Positions 56,467 to 64,000 of a DNA stretch of 64,000 nt are shown piece by piece. Origin of the DNA: AP-15 sp963774345. Lineage in GTDB: Bacteria; Pseudomonadota; Alphaproteobacteria; ATCC43930; CGMCC-115725. Made by a program: the position numbers and the translations under genes. Location: the NCBI GenBank assembly GCA_963774345.1, contig CAVZFB010000041.1:1-64000 (forward strand), given 5' to 3'. The notes beneath the pieces were generated by a model. It saw nothing but the letters and a program-made list of their open reading frames with translations. It searched no databases and was not told the origin of the DNA. Each line of letters begins with the position of its first letter. Position 1 is the first letter of the stretch.

Positions 56467-57849
56467 ATGAAATCCTCGCATCAGTTCCGGGCGGCGTGCT
56501 TGCTGACCTCCTTGCTGGCATCAAATCCCAGCTATGCCCTGTCCGGGCCGGGACCGAGCGGCGCGCCAGCCTTGTCTTCGTCTTGCAGCCCGGTCGGGAG
56601 AATGGCGTCGCTGCCGCGGCATTTCGGGTTTGGCTTGCAGAGCAAGCCCGGCGAAGCCACTTCATACATGAAGAAAACCGGAGTGCCGTGGGACTATCGA
56701 TCCATCTATGTCAACCACGGATGGGAGAACTGGGACAGTCCATCCGGAGGTTTCGCCTCGATCTTTACACGGGAGAGTCAGAGCAACGGGTATGTGCCGA
56801 TCTTTACCTACTCTGTGGCGGCATGGGCCGGAGGCGCGTATGGTCCTGCCATGGTAACCTGGTTGAATAATGAAACAAATATGAAGTATTATCTGAACAA
56901 CTTTACCCTGTTGTTGCAAAAAATCGCCGAAGTGGAGACATCCGCCACTCCGGTTATCGTACAATTGGAGCCTGACCTGTGGGGGTTCGCCCAGTCCAGC
57001 TGCGCGTCCTGCGACAACGCTGCCTCGGTCCCGGCGCCCTTGACTTCTTCCGGCTACACCGCGCCCGATTCGACCCGGCCGCTGAGCGCTCTTCCAAACA
57101 ATTTCGCCGGGCTGGCGCAAGCCTACATCGCGCTCCGCAACAAATTCGCGCCGAATGTGATCCTGGCCTATCACGTCACGCATTGGTCGACATCGGGCGG
57201 TTACGATCCGACTCGATCGAGCACTGCGCATGCGACGCAGGTCGGGCAGGATGCCGGCGCCTTCTACAACAGCCTCGGCGCCCGTTTCGATATGAGCTTT
57301 CAAGAAGTATCAGACACCGACAGCGGTTTTTACACGGCGTTATGCGGCGGCGCCGGGTCCGGCACGCGGGCGTGGTGGAACGCTGCTGCTTTCAATAATT
57401 TCCTTTATTATCTGAACGGCTATTATTCAAAGACTGGACAAAAATCGCTCCTGTGGCAAGTGCCTTCCGGCAACACCGTAATGTTGACGATGAACCAAAC
57501 GAACATGCACTGGCAGGATGACCGGGCCCAATACTTTCTGCAACCCGGTAATCCGAACCTGCAAGCGTGGATCAATGCCGGCATCCTCGGTGTGCTATTT
57601 TCCCAGGACCAACAGTCGCCGGGGTCGCAATGCGATTCATCTATGAGTGGTACCGATGTCGAGGACTATCGCGGGGATGGGATCACCAATCCTCCCTCGA
57701 TCGGCATCCCGACCCAGGCCCAGGGCATCTATCCGGGGAACGGCACCGCCACCTTTCGCACCTCGACCGTAACGGACGACGATGGCGGCTTTATCCGCGC
57801 CGGCGCCGCCGCCTATTATTCCGGCGGCCCGCTGGCGGTCTGCCCGTAG
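56467..57849 (+). CDS. Secreted protein of unknown family, copy B
   Basis: Intact, 460 residues, with signal peptide (RAACLLTSLLASNPSYALSG). Motifs repeat copy A: LPRHFGFGLQSKPGEAT, GVPWDYRSIYVNHGWENW, VIVQLEPDLWGFAQSS, FAPNVILAYHVTHW, FDMSFQEVSDTDSGFY, QDDRAQYFLQ and VTDDDGGFIRAGAAAYYSGG. Extra inserts (a SSCASC pair, a longer C-terminal region with SQDQQSPGSQCDSSMSG) distinguish it. A secreted barrel enzyme is likely by shape; residues such as the Glu in QLEPDLWG and in FQEVSDTDS could be catalytic. Family unnamed. Confidence 0.72.
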   Translation: MKSSHQFRAACLLTSLLASNPSYALSGPGPSGAPALSSSCSPVGRMASLPRHFGFGLQSKPGEATSYMKKTGVPWDYRSIYVNHGWENWDSPSGGFASIFTRESQSNGYVPIFTYSVAAWAGGAYGPAMVTWLNNETNMKYYLNNFTLLLQKIAEVETSATPVIVQLEPDLWGFAQSSCASCDNAASVPAPLTSSGYTAPDSTRPLSALPNNFAGLAQAYIALRNKFAPNVILAYHVTHWSTSGGYDPTRSSTAHATQVGQDAGAFYNSLGARFDMSFQEVSDTDSGFYTALCGGAGSGTRAWWNAAAFNNFLYYLNGYYSKTGQKSLLWQVPSGNTVMLTMNQTNMHWQDDRAQYFLQPGNPNLQAWINAGILGVLFSQDQQSPGSQCDSSMSGTDVEDYRGDGITNPPSIGIPTQAQGIYPGNGTATFRTSTVTDDDGGFIRAGAAAYYSGGPLAVCP

Positions 57850-58264
57850 GCTCAGCAATACCGGCCCGTCTTTGCACCCTTGCGCTCCGTCCCGTTGAAA
57901 TCATGAAGTCGATCGAACCCTGCTGCTGGGGCGGCTGTGGGTATGCGAACAACGCGCCAGCGTTGTCCCAGCGCTGACGTTCAGCCCCGAAACGCCCGGC
58001 AAGGAGCTGATCGCCGACCTGGTCCCGGCTTGAGCGAAGCAGAGCGCGGCCTCGACCGGCAGTACTGCATCCGGCCCCGATTGGCTGCGGCAACTCCGCG
58101 CGGTCTGGACCGAGCGCGGCATCGTGTTGATCTTCGACGAGATCTTCGCGCTTGGGATGACGAGGCGTCTGGGCAAGGTGTCCCTGGATTGTTGCCGGGG
58201 CGCAATGGCGGCCGTAGAACCCGCCGTTCCTTGGCGGCGCCCGACAGTTTATCGGAACCGGGAG
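57850..58264. other. Gap with an aminotransferase fragment
   Basis: About 58076-58180 on the plus strand encodes PDWLRQLRAVWTERGIVLIF followed by DEIFALG, closely resembling the PLP-lysine-proximal strand of class-III aminotransferases such as glutamate-1-semialdehyde aminotransferase. The neighbouring sequence is not coding, so this is a remnant. The rest of the interval is unremarkable. Confidence 0.4.
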
Positions 58265-59146
58265 TCAGCGCATGCCGAGAATTGAGCCGGTGACGGCGCG
58301 CGGGTCGCGGCGCGGCCAGCGCCCGCGCTCGACCTGGTGGAAGAATTCGTCGAGGCTGCGGTTGAACAGATCAGGTTCCTCGAGGTTGACCGCGTGGCCG
58401 GTGTTCGGCAGGACGACCAATGCGGCGCTCGGGATCGTCCGCTTCATCAGGAGGCCCGGTTCGAGGCACGGGTCGTCCTCGTCGCCGGTCATGACAAGGG
58501 TCGGCACGTCGAGACGGCGCATCGGCTCGACCAATTCCCACAAGGACGGACGCTGCGCCTGGACGCCGCGCATCGTCAATGCCGAGCCCTGCGTCGAATG
58601 CCGGCCCAAGTTCGCCGCAAATTCCGTCCAGCCCCGCGGGTCCTTGTTCTGGAACTGCACCCGGCTCGGGCCCAGCGAATAGCTCTTGGCGGCGACATCC
58701 ATCCCCGAGCTTTCGATCAGCGCGATGGTTGTCGCGGTCTCGTCGTGGAATTGCTGGCGCTTGCCGGGTTCGGCGCCATAACCGCAGCCGGCGACGACCA
58801 ACGACAGGGCGCGATCGGGGTAGCCGAAGCCGAAATGCAATACCGCAAAGCCGCCCATCGAGATCCCGACGACATGCGCCTTGTCGATCTTCAACGCATC
58901 AAGCACCGCGCGGATGTCGTCGCGCGCGCGGTCCTGGGAATAGTGCGCCGGGTCGGCCGGGACATCCGAAGGCGGGTAACCGCGGGCATTATAGGCCACG
59001 CAGCGATAGCGCCGGCCGAAATGGCGCAGTTGCGCCTCGTAGCCGCGGCAATCGTCGGCGAATTCGTGGACGAATACGACCGGCGTACCCGACCCGGTCT
59101 CCTCGTAAAAAAGGCGTACGCCGTCGTCGGTATTGAGGTGCGGCAT
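58265..59146 (-). CDS. Alpha/beta hydrolase
   Basis: An intact 293-residue alpha/beta-hydrolase. The oxyanion region is VVFVHEFADDCRG, the nucleophile elbow VVGISMGGFAVLHFG (Ser), the acid in VMTGDEDDPCLEPG and the His in LPNTGHAVNLEEP. Similar proteins hydrolyse esters, lactones or C-C bonds (enol lactones of aromatic pathways). Substrate unknown. It starts 313 bp from livF, facing the same way. Confidence 0.88.
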   Translation of the reverse strand: MPHLNTDDGVRLFYEETGSGTPVVFVHEFADDCRGYEAQLRHFGRRYRCVAYNARGYPPSDVPADPAHYSQDRARDDIRAVLDALKIDKAHVVGISMGGFAVLHFGFGYPDRALSLVVAGCGYGAEPGKRQQFHDETATTIALIESSGMDVAAKSYSLGPSRVQFQNKDPRGWTEFAANLGRHSTQGSALTMRGVQAQRPSLWELVEPMRRLDVPTLVMTGDEDDPCLEPGLLMKRTIPSAALVVLPNTGHAVNLEEPDLFNRSLDEFFHQVERGRWPRRDPRAVTGSILGMR

Positions 59147-59458
59147 CGTCGTCCTTCGGCTTGCGCGGTGTCGGTTATCTTAAGAGGGCGCAGCCGGTCG
59201 CGGCAAGCGGCTCAGTGTTGGCACGGTTCTTGTACCGGAATTCGTCAGGTCCGGGCCCTCGCTGACGCGCGAGAGCCGATCCGGGCCGGGTTCGCCGGAT
59301 CTATCCGAACCTCATTCCCGGACAGCTTTGTACGAACCAGCCACTTACTCACACAAGCCGAATATACTAGGGCGCATAGCCACAAACGCCGTGCAAATGC
59401 ATTAAATTCATGTTTGACGCGTAAGAACTGCGGCGCGACCAGCCGAATGCGCGGGCGC
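59147..59458. other. Gap between the hydrolase and the transporter
   Basis: No gene visible. It contains the upstream region of the hydrolase gene (minus strand) and the 3' end of livF. AT-rich patches (GTTCTTGTACCGG, AATATACTAGGGCGCATAG) near 59230 and 59360 could hold a promoter. Confidence 0.4.
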
Positions 59459-60160
59459 TCAGACCCCGAGGTAGCGGTGCAGTACCTCGGGCTGGCTGCG
59501 GGCGGTCTGCACGGTCATTTCCTCGACGATGTGACCGTTGTTCAGGACATAGACGCGGTCAGCGAGGCTCAGCGCGGCCGCGATGTTCTGCTCGACCAGA
59601 ACAATCGTCTGGCCCGCTTCAGCGAGGGCGCGGCAGGTCGCGAGCAGGTCGCGAACGATGATCGGGGCAAGTCCCTCGAACGGCTCGTCGAGCAGCAGGA
59701 GTTTCGGCTCGCGCACCAATGCGCGGGCGATCGCCAGCATTTGCTGCTCGCCGCCCGAAAGGTCGGTGCCGCGGCTGCGCCGGCGCTCGCGAAGTCGTGG
59801 AAAGGTTTCCCAGACTCGCGCCAGCGGCCAGCGCGGCCTGGCCGTCAGACCGGCGAGCAGCAAATTGTCTTCGACGCTGAGGCTGCCGAAGATGCGCCGT
59901 TCCTCGGGCACCAGCTGCAAGCCGAGGCTGGCGATGGCGTGCGGCGCCAGGCTGTGCGTCGGCGTCCCGTCGAAGACGATCCGGCCGGCGCGTGGGCGCA
60001 CGATGCCGATCAGGCTTTTCAGCGTCGTGCTCTTGCCGGCGCCGTTGCGGCCGAGGAGCCCGACGACCTCGTTGCGCTCGACCCGCAGCGACACGTCGAA
60101 CAGGATATGGCTGTCGCCGTAATAGCTGTTGAGGCGCTCGACTTCGAGCAATGCGCTCAC
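59459..60160 (-). CDS. livF: Branched-chain amino-acid-type ABC transporter ATPase
   Basis: An intact 233-residue ABC ATPase of the LivF type. Walker A GLLGRNGAGKSTTLKSLIG, Q-loop SLGLQLVPEERRIFGSLSVE, signature DLSGGEQQMLAIARALV and Walker B KLLLLDEPFEGLAP are complete. In this family it couples with LivG to drive import of amino acids or short amides. Its ATG overlaps the LivG stop by four bases (ATGA), so the genes form one operon. Confidence 0.92.
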   Translation of the reverse strand: MSALLEVERLNSYYGDSHILFDVSLRVERNEVVGLLGRNGAGKSTTLKSLIGIVRPRAGRIVFDGTPTHSLAPHAIASLGLQLVPEERRIFGSLSVEDNLLLAGLTARPRWPLARVWETFPRLRERRRSRGTDLSGGEQQMLAIARALVREPKLLLLDEPFEGLAPIIVRDLLATCRALAEAGQTIVLVEQNIAAALSLADRVYVLNNGHIVEEMTVQTARSQPEVLHRYLGV

Positions 60161-62006
60161 GCCGCCGCCACCCCGCCGAGATAGGCTTCCTGCACCAGGC
60201 CGTTGCGCTGGATCTCGGCCGGCGTGCCCTCGGCGAGCAACGCCCCTTCATGCAAAACGGTGATCCGTTCGGCCAGCTCGAAGACTGCGTCCATGTCGTG
60301 CTCGACCACCACCAGGGTACGGCCGCGGCGAATGTTCTTGAGCAGCTGCACCGTCTCGGCCCGCTCGGCGCGGGCTCATCCCGGCGAGCGGCTCGTCGAG
60401 CAGCAGCAGCGACGGCGATCCGGCCAGCGCCAGCGCGATCTCCAGCCGGCGCTTTTCGCCATAGGCGAGCGCGGCGACCGGGACTGTCGGCGCGCTCGCC
60501 GAGCCCGACCAGCGCCAGCGTGCTCTCGACCTGCATGCCGAGCCCGGGCGACGCGGTCGATGCGCCGCAGCAGGTCGAGCGCGAAAGTGCCGCGGCGCTC
60601 GGCCGAGCGCCGCGATCACGATGTTCTCGCGCACCGTCAGGCGAGTGAAGAGCTGGTTGACCTGATAGCTCTTGGTCAGGCCGAGCTGGCACACCCGGGC
60701 GACATCCATGCCGGTGATGTCGCGGCCGTGAAAGATGATCTGGCCCGGAGGTCGGCGGCATCTCGCAGGTCAGCATCTTGAAGAACGTGCTCTTGCCGGC
60801 GCCGTTGGGACCGATGATGCCGCGCAGTTCGCCCTGCTTCGACCGCGAAGTCGATGTCGCGGTTGGCGACGATGCCGCCAAACGATTTGGTGAGGCCGCG
60901 CGCTTCGAGCACCGGGCCGGAGAACGGCGTCTCCTGGCGGCGGCGCGACGGGCCGACGCTGGCGAGCGGCTGCGCGCGCCGCGGCGGCCGGTGCCGCGGC
61001 GGACGGCCGCGGGCGGACTGCGGCGAAGCCCGTACAAGATCGCGCAGCCCGCCGATCAGGCCGCGCCGCAGAAAGCACACCAGCAGCACGAAGACCAGCC
61101 CCAGCACCAGCTTCCAGCTGGCGCCGAGGCCGAGCGCCGCCTGCAGGAAGTCGCGCAGAAAGAGCCACACCGCGGCGCCGAGCAGCGGCCCGAACAGGGT
61201 GCCGATGCCGCCGATCGCGGTCTGCATGACCAGCTGGCCCGAGGTGTCGAAGGTGAAAGCGTCGGGCGGCATGAAGCCCTGCAGCACGCCGAGCAGGCCG
61301 CCGGCAAACCCGGCATAGGCGGCGGCAATCACGAACGCCGTCAGCTTGTAGCGGCCGACCGCGTGGCCGACCGCGCGCGCGCGCAGCGGATTGTCGCGGA
61401 TCGCGCTGAGGATCGCGCCGACCGGCGAGCGCACGATGCGCAGCGCGATGACGATGCCGACGAAGTAGCAGACGGCCAGAAAGCCGTACATCGACCAGCC
61501 GGTGCCGACCTGGTAGACGAACCTGCCGAACGCGAAGCGCGGCGTCGGCACGCCGGGCAGGCCGTTCTCGCCGCCGGTCCAGGCGGACGAGCGGCGAGTT
61601 CTCGAGGAAGAAGAACATCTCGGCGATCGCGACCGTGATCATCGCGAAATAGATGCCGGTGCGGCGCAGCGCGATGACCCCGACCGACGATGCCGACGAG
61701 CCGCCGCGCCGACCGTGCCGACGACGAGCGCCAGAATCACGTTCGACATCAGGTTCTTGGTCAGCAGGTAGGCGGCGATGAAGCCGCCGGTGCCGTAAAA
61801 CGCCGACTGGCCGAACGACAGCAGCCCGGTGTAGCCGAACAGGATGTCGAAGCCGATGCCGAACAGGCCCCAGACCAGGATCTGGTTGACCGTGTTCGGG
61901 CGCGAAGCCGAGATGCGGCAGCACGAAAGGCGCGGCGATCAGGCCGAGCGCCGTCAGGGCCTCGACCAGAAGCGGGCGGCGGCGGAGCATCGGCGGCTGC
62001 GGTCAT
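60157..62006 (-). CDS. livMG: Fused LivM permease and LivG ATPase (heavily frameshifted)
   Basis: One reading frame runs from the permease tail (LVLGLVFVLLVCFLRRGLIG) into the ATPase head (VLEARGLTKSFGGIVAN) with no stop between, across 40 linker residues near 60910-61040. The permease part has FDILFGYTGLLSFGQSAF (LivM signature) and IGGIGTLFGPLLGAAVWLFL; the ATPase part IIGPNGAGKSTFFKMLT, LAYGEKRRLEIALAL and LLLLDEPLAGMSP. Eight or more indels are needed elsewhere. Start overlaps livH by four bases (62003-62006). Permease-ATPase fusions exist in alphaproteobacteria, and the symbol is descriptive. Confidence 0.75.
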
Positions 62007-62886
62007 TCGCGGCTCGCGCGCGCCGAGCAGGCCTTGCGGCCGCAGCAGCAGCACCAGGGTCATCACCGCGAACAGCATGACCTGCGAATAGGCCGGGTTG
62101 ACCATCGAGGTCAGGCTCAGGATCTCGCCGGCGATCAGCCCGCCGAGGATCGCGCCGGGAAACGAGCCGACGCCGCCGATGACGACGACGACAAAGCGTC
62201 TGCACCAGGATCGACTCGCCCATGTCGGGGGTCAGCGACACGACCGGCGCGTTGACGATGCCGGCGAACCCGGCCGCCATCGCGCCGATGCCGAACACCA
62301 GCATGAAGACGCGATAGACGTTGATGCCGAGCATGCCGACCATCGCCGAATCCTCGATCCCGGCGCGCACGATCATGCCGAGCCGGGTGCGGTAGAGGAC
62401 GACGTAGAGCACGCGCCGAGCGCCGCCGCGGCGATCGCCGGCCACGACGATGCGGTAGGTCGGATAGATCAGGAAGCCCATCGGCGTGACGCCGGCGGCC
62501 CAGGCCGGCGGCGGCACGGTCTTCGACAGGCTGCCGAAGCCGAGCCGCACCAGTTCGACGATGACGATGCCGATGCCCGAAGGTGACCAGCAGCTGGTCC
62601 TCCGGCGGGCGGCCGTAGAAATGGCGGATGACCACGAGCTCGATGATGCCCGCCGACCACGACCAGGAACAGCGCGCCGGCGACCACCGCGACGGACGAA
62701 CGACCCGGTCGCCTGGAACGCGACGTAGCCGGCATAGCCGCCGAGCATGAACATCGCGCCATGCGCCAGGTTCAGCACGCCGAGCGTGCCGTAGATGATC
62801 GTCAGCCCCGAGCTGATCAGCGCCAGCAGCGCGCCCGACGCCAGCCCGTTGAACAGTTGCGAGACGAAATTAGGCCAGGTGATCAT
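62003..62886 (-). CDS. livH: Branched-chain amino-acid-type ABC transporter permease (frameshifted)
   Basis: LivH-type permease with about eight helices: FVSQLFNGLASGALLALISS, GTLGVLNLAHGAMFMLGGYA, GYVAFQATGSFV, and the cytoplasmic coupling loop GIEDSAMVGMLGINVYRVFM. The C-terminus reads MLFAVMTLVLLLRPQGLLG. Several indels interrupt it. GTG/ATG choices are simple here: ATG 62886. Its end overlaps the fused LivM start (ATGA). Likely cargo: branched-chain amino acids, amides or urea. Confidence 0.85.
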
Positions 62887-63069
62887 GGCTGATGCGGACA
62901 GCCGGCGGCGTGCGCAAGCCGCGTCATTCGAGGCGCACGCAGCCCAGCGCGACGTCCTCAGGCAGTGACGGGCACCTAGCATGCCACGTGTGATCAGAGC
63001 TTGCCTCATGCTGAGGAGCCGGGCGCGTCTCGAAGACGCACCCGCGCGCCGTTGCCGGCGTCACCACCG

Positions 63070-64000
63070 TCAGGTGTAGTCGCCGAGCTGGCAGCCGAAG
63101 GCGTCCGGCGCCTGCATCAGCGGCTCGCCGGGCACGACCTCCTTCACCTCCCAGTAATCTTCCTTGTTCTTCATGTCGCTCGGGCTTCTTGCCCTGGACG
63201 ATGATGACCGGCCGCACCAGCTGGTGATCGGCGGCGCGGAAATAGCACGTCGCCGACCGTCGAATGCGATGCGTCTCGCCCGGCCTCGTAGGCCTTGATC
63301 ACGTCGGGCGGGTAGAAGCTGCCGGCGCGCTCGCAGGCGTCGGCCCACATCGCGAACTGCATGTAGGCGTTGTTGGCGCCCCATTCCGGCTTGTAGCCGT
63401 ATTTCTTGTCGAACGCGTCGACGAACATCTTGGCGAGCGGGTACTTGTCTTCGAGCGTCCACCAGAAATCGGTGGCGGCAAGAACGCCCTGCAGTGATCT
63501 CGGCGCCGACCTCCTTGGCCAGGAACGGGATCTGGTACGGGATCACCAGCTTCATCTTTTTGAAGATGCCGAACTGCTTCGCCTGCTGGGTCGACAGGAC
63601 CGCGTCGTGGCCCCAATTGACGTTGAGCAGGTAATTCGGCGCCGGAATTGGCGATGTTGAGCAGGTAGGAGCTGTAGTCGGGCGCACCGAGCGGCGCGAC
63701 CTGGTTGGTCACCGTGGTCCAGCCGCCGTTCTTGCCGAGGAAGTCCTCCATCGATTTCTGCACGGTGTGGCCGTAGGTGTAGTCCGGCGTCAGATAGGCG
63801 GCCTTCTTGTTCTTGCCGTAAGTCCTTGAGCAGCACCGGGCCGATCGCGGCGGCGGCGGTCTGGCCGTAGAAGCACTGGCGGAAGCCGTAGCGCACGCAA
63901 TCCTTGCCGGTGGTGTCGTTGGAGCCGGAGATGGCGACGACATAGAGCACCTTCTCGCGCTGCGCCAGTTTGTTGAGCGCCACCGCGACCGCGCTCGAGG
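63070..64000 (-). CDS. livK: ABC transporter substrate-binding protein, C-terminal part (cut by window edge)
   Basis: Periplasmic type-I binding protein of the LivK/urea/amide group, with its 5' end beyond the window. KKAAYLTPDYTYGHTVQKSM and LLNIANSGAEYLLNVNWGHD, then GVLAATDFWWTLEDKYPLAK, are typical of the second lobe. Four or more indels break it. It lies upstream of livH by about 185 bp of non-coding sequence, the usual order for a Liv operon, so it supplies the specificity for the complex. Confidence 0.82.

Overview
The window is high-GC DNA from an alphaproteobacterium. The best evidence is the core-gene content and order: a DUF6476-like gene divergent from rluD, then rpoH (sigma-32), anmK divergent from tyrS, glnE followed by bcp, a RES/Xre toxin-antitoxin pair, and many LLM oxidoreductases, acyl-CoA dehydrogenases and CoA transferases. 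Order-level placement (Rhodospirillales or Hyphomicrobiales-like) is a guess. There is no rRNA, tRNA, CRISPR array or prophage that I can see.

Layout. 0-7 kb: a decayed CadC-like regulator, a Phd/PIN toxin-antitoxin pair, an FMN hydroxy-acid oxidase, an MFS carrier, two secreted proteins and a PLP ornithine/lysine decarboxylase with a hairpin-rich leader. 7.6-17.7 kb: housekeeping block (rluD, rpoH, anmK, tyrS, glnE, bcp, a DUF455 protein), with a HEPN-type two-gene cassette between anmK and tyrS. 17.8-24.7 kb: catabolic genes (two enolase-superfamily paralogues around a glyoxalase-fold protein, a class II aldolase, a GNAT acetyltransferase, an OB-fold/thiolase pair, an LLM oxidoreductase). 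25-28.5 kb: a secreted protein, a CBS protein, a tandem-cupin protein and an AT-richer membrane gene. 28.9-36.7 kb: a flavin disulfide reductase, enoyl-CoA hydratase, DinB, LLM oxidoreductase, ApaG, folE, a Tat-exported amine oxidase and a RES/Xre pair. 37-49.6 kb: amidohydrolase, CoA transferase, decayed fragments, formamidase, two acyl-CoA dehydrogenases around a secreted gene pair, chromate transporter, cupin, FAH hydrolase and aminotransferase. 49.6-58 kb: an exopolysaccharide locus beginning with an IS66 remnant and a truncated glycosyltransferase copy, then an intact sugar-1-P transferase, a Wzc-like tyrosine kinase and two paralogous secreted proteins of unknown family. 58-64 kb: an alpha/beta hydrolase and a Liv-type ABC transporter (livF, fused livM-livG, livH, livK cut by the window edge).

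Quality. Many genes are broken by single-base indels, mostly +1, densest at 7.9-17.7, 28.9-30.3 and 60-64 kb. Because rpoH, tyrS and glnE cannot plausibly all be dead, and because gene spans return to a whole number of codons once the indels are counted, I read these as sequence errors rather than pseudogenes. Broken genes are therefore annotated as full-span CDS with the shifts noted. True decay is called only where homology is partial (CadC-like, IS66, truncated glycosyltransferase, FAD monooxygenase and aminotransferase fragments, shortened EamA).

Working together: the 17.8-24.7 and 28.9-49.6 kb genes look like peripheral catabolism of organic acids, amides and acyl-CoA intermediates, fed by the MFS and Liv transporters. 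The 50-58 kb block makes a surface polysaccharide, and its two secreted proteins may act on that polymer (inference). Three toxin-antitoxin-like pairs (1.0, 11.5 and 36.4 kb) mark accessory insertions.
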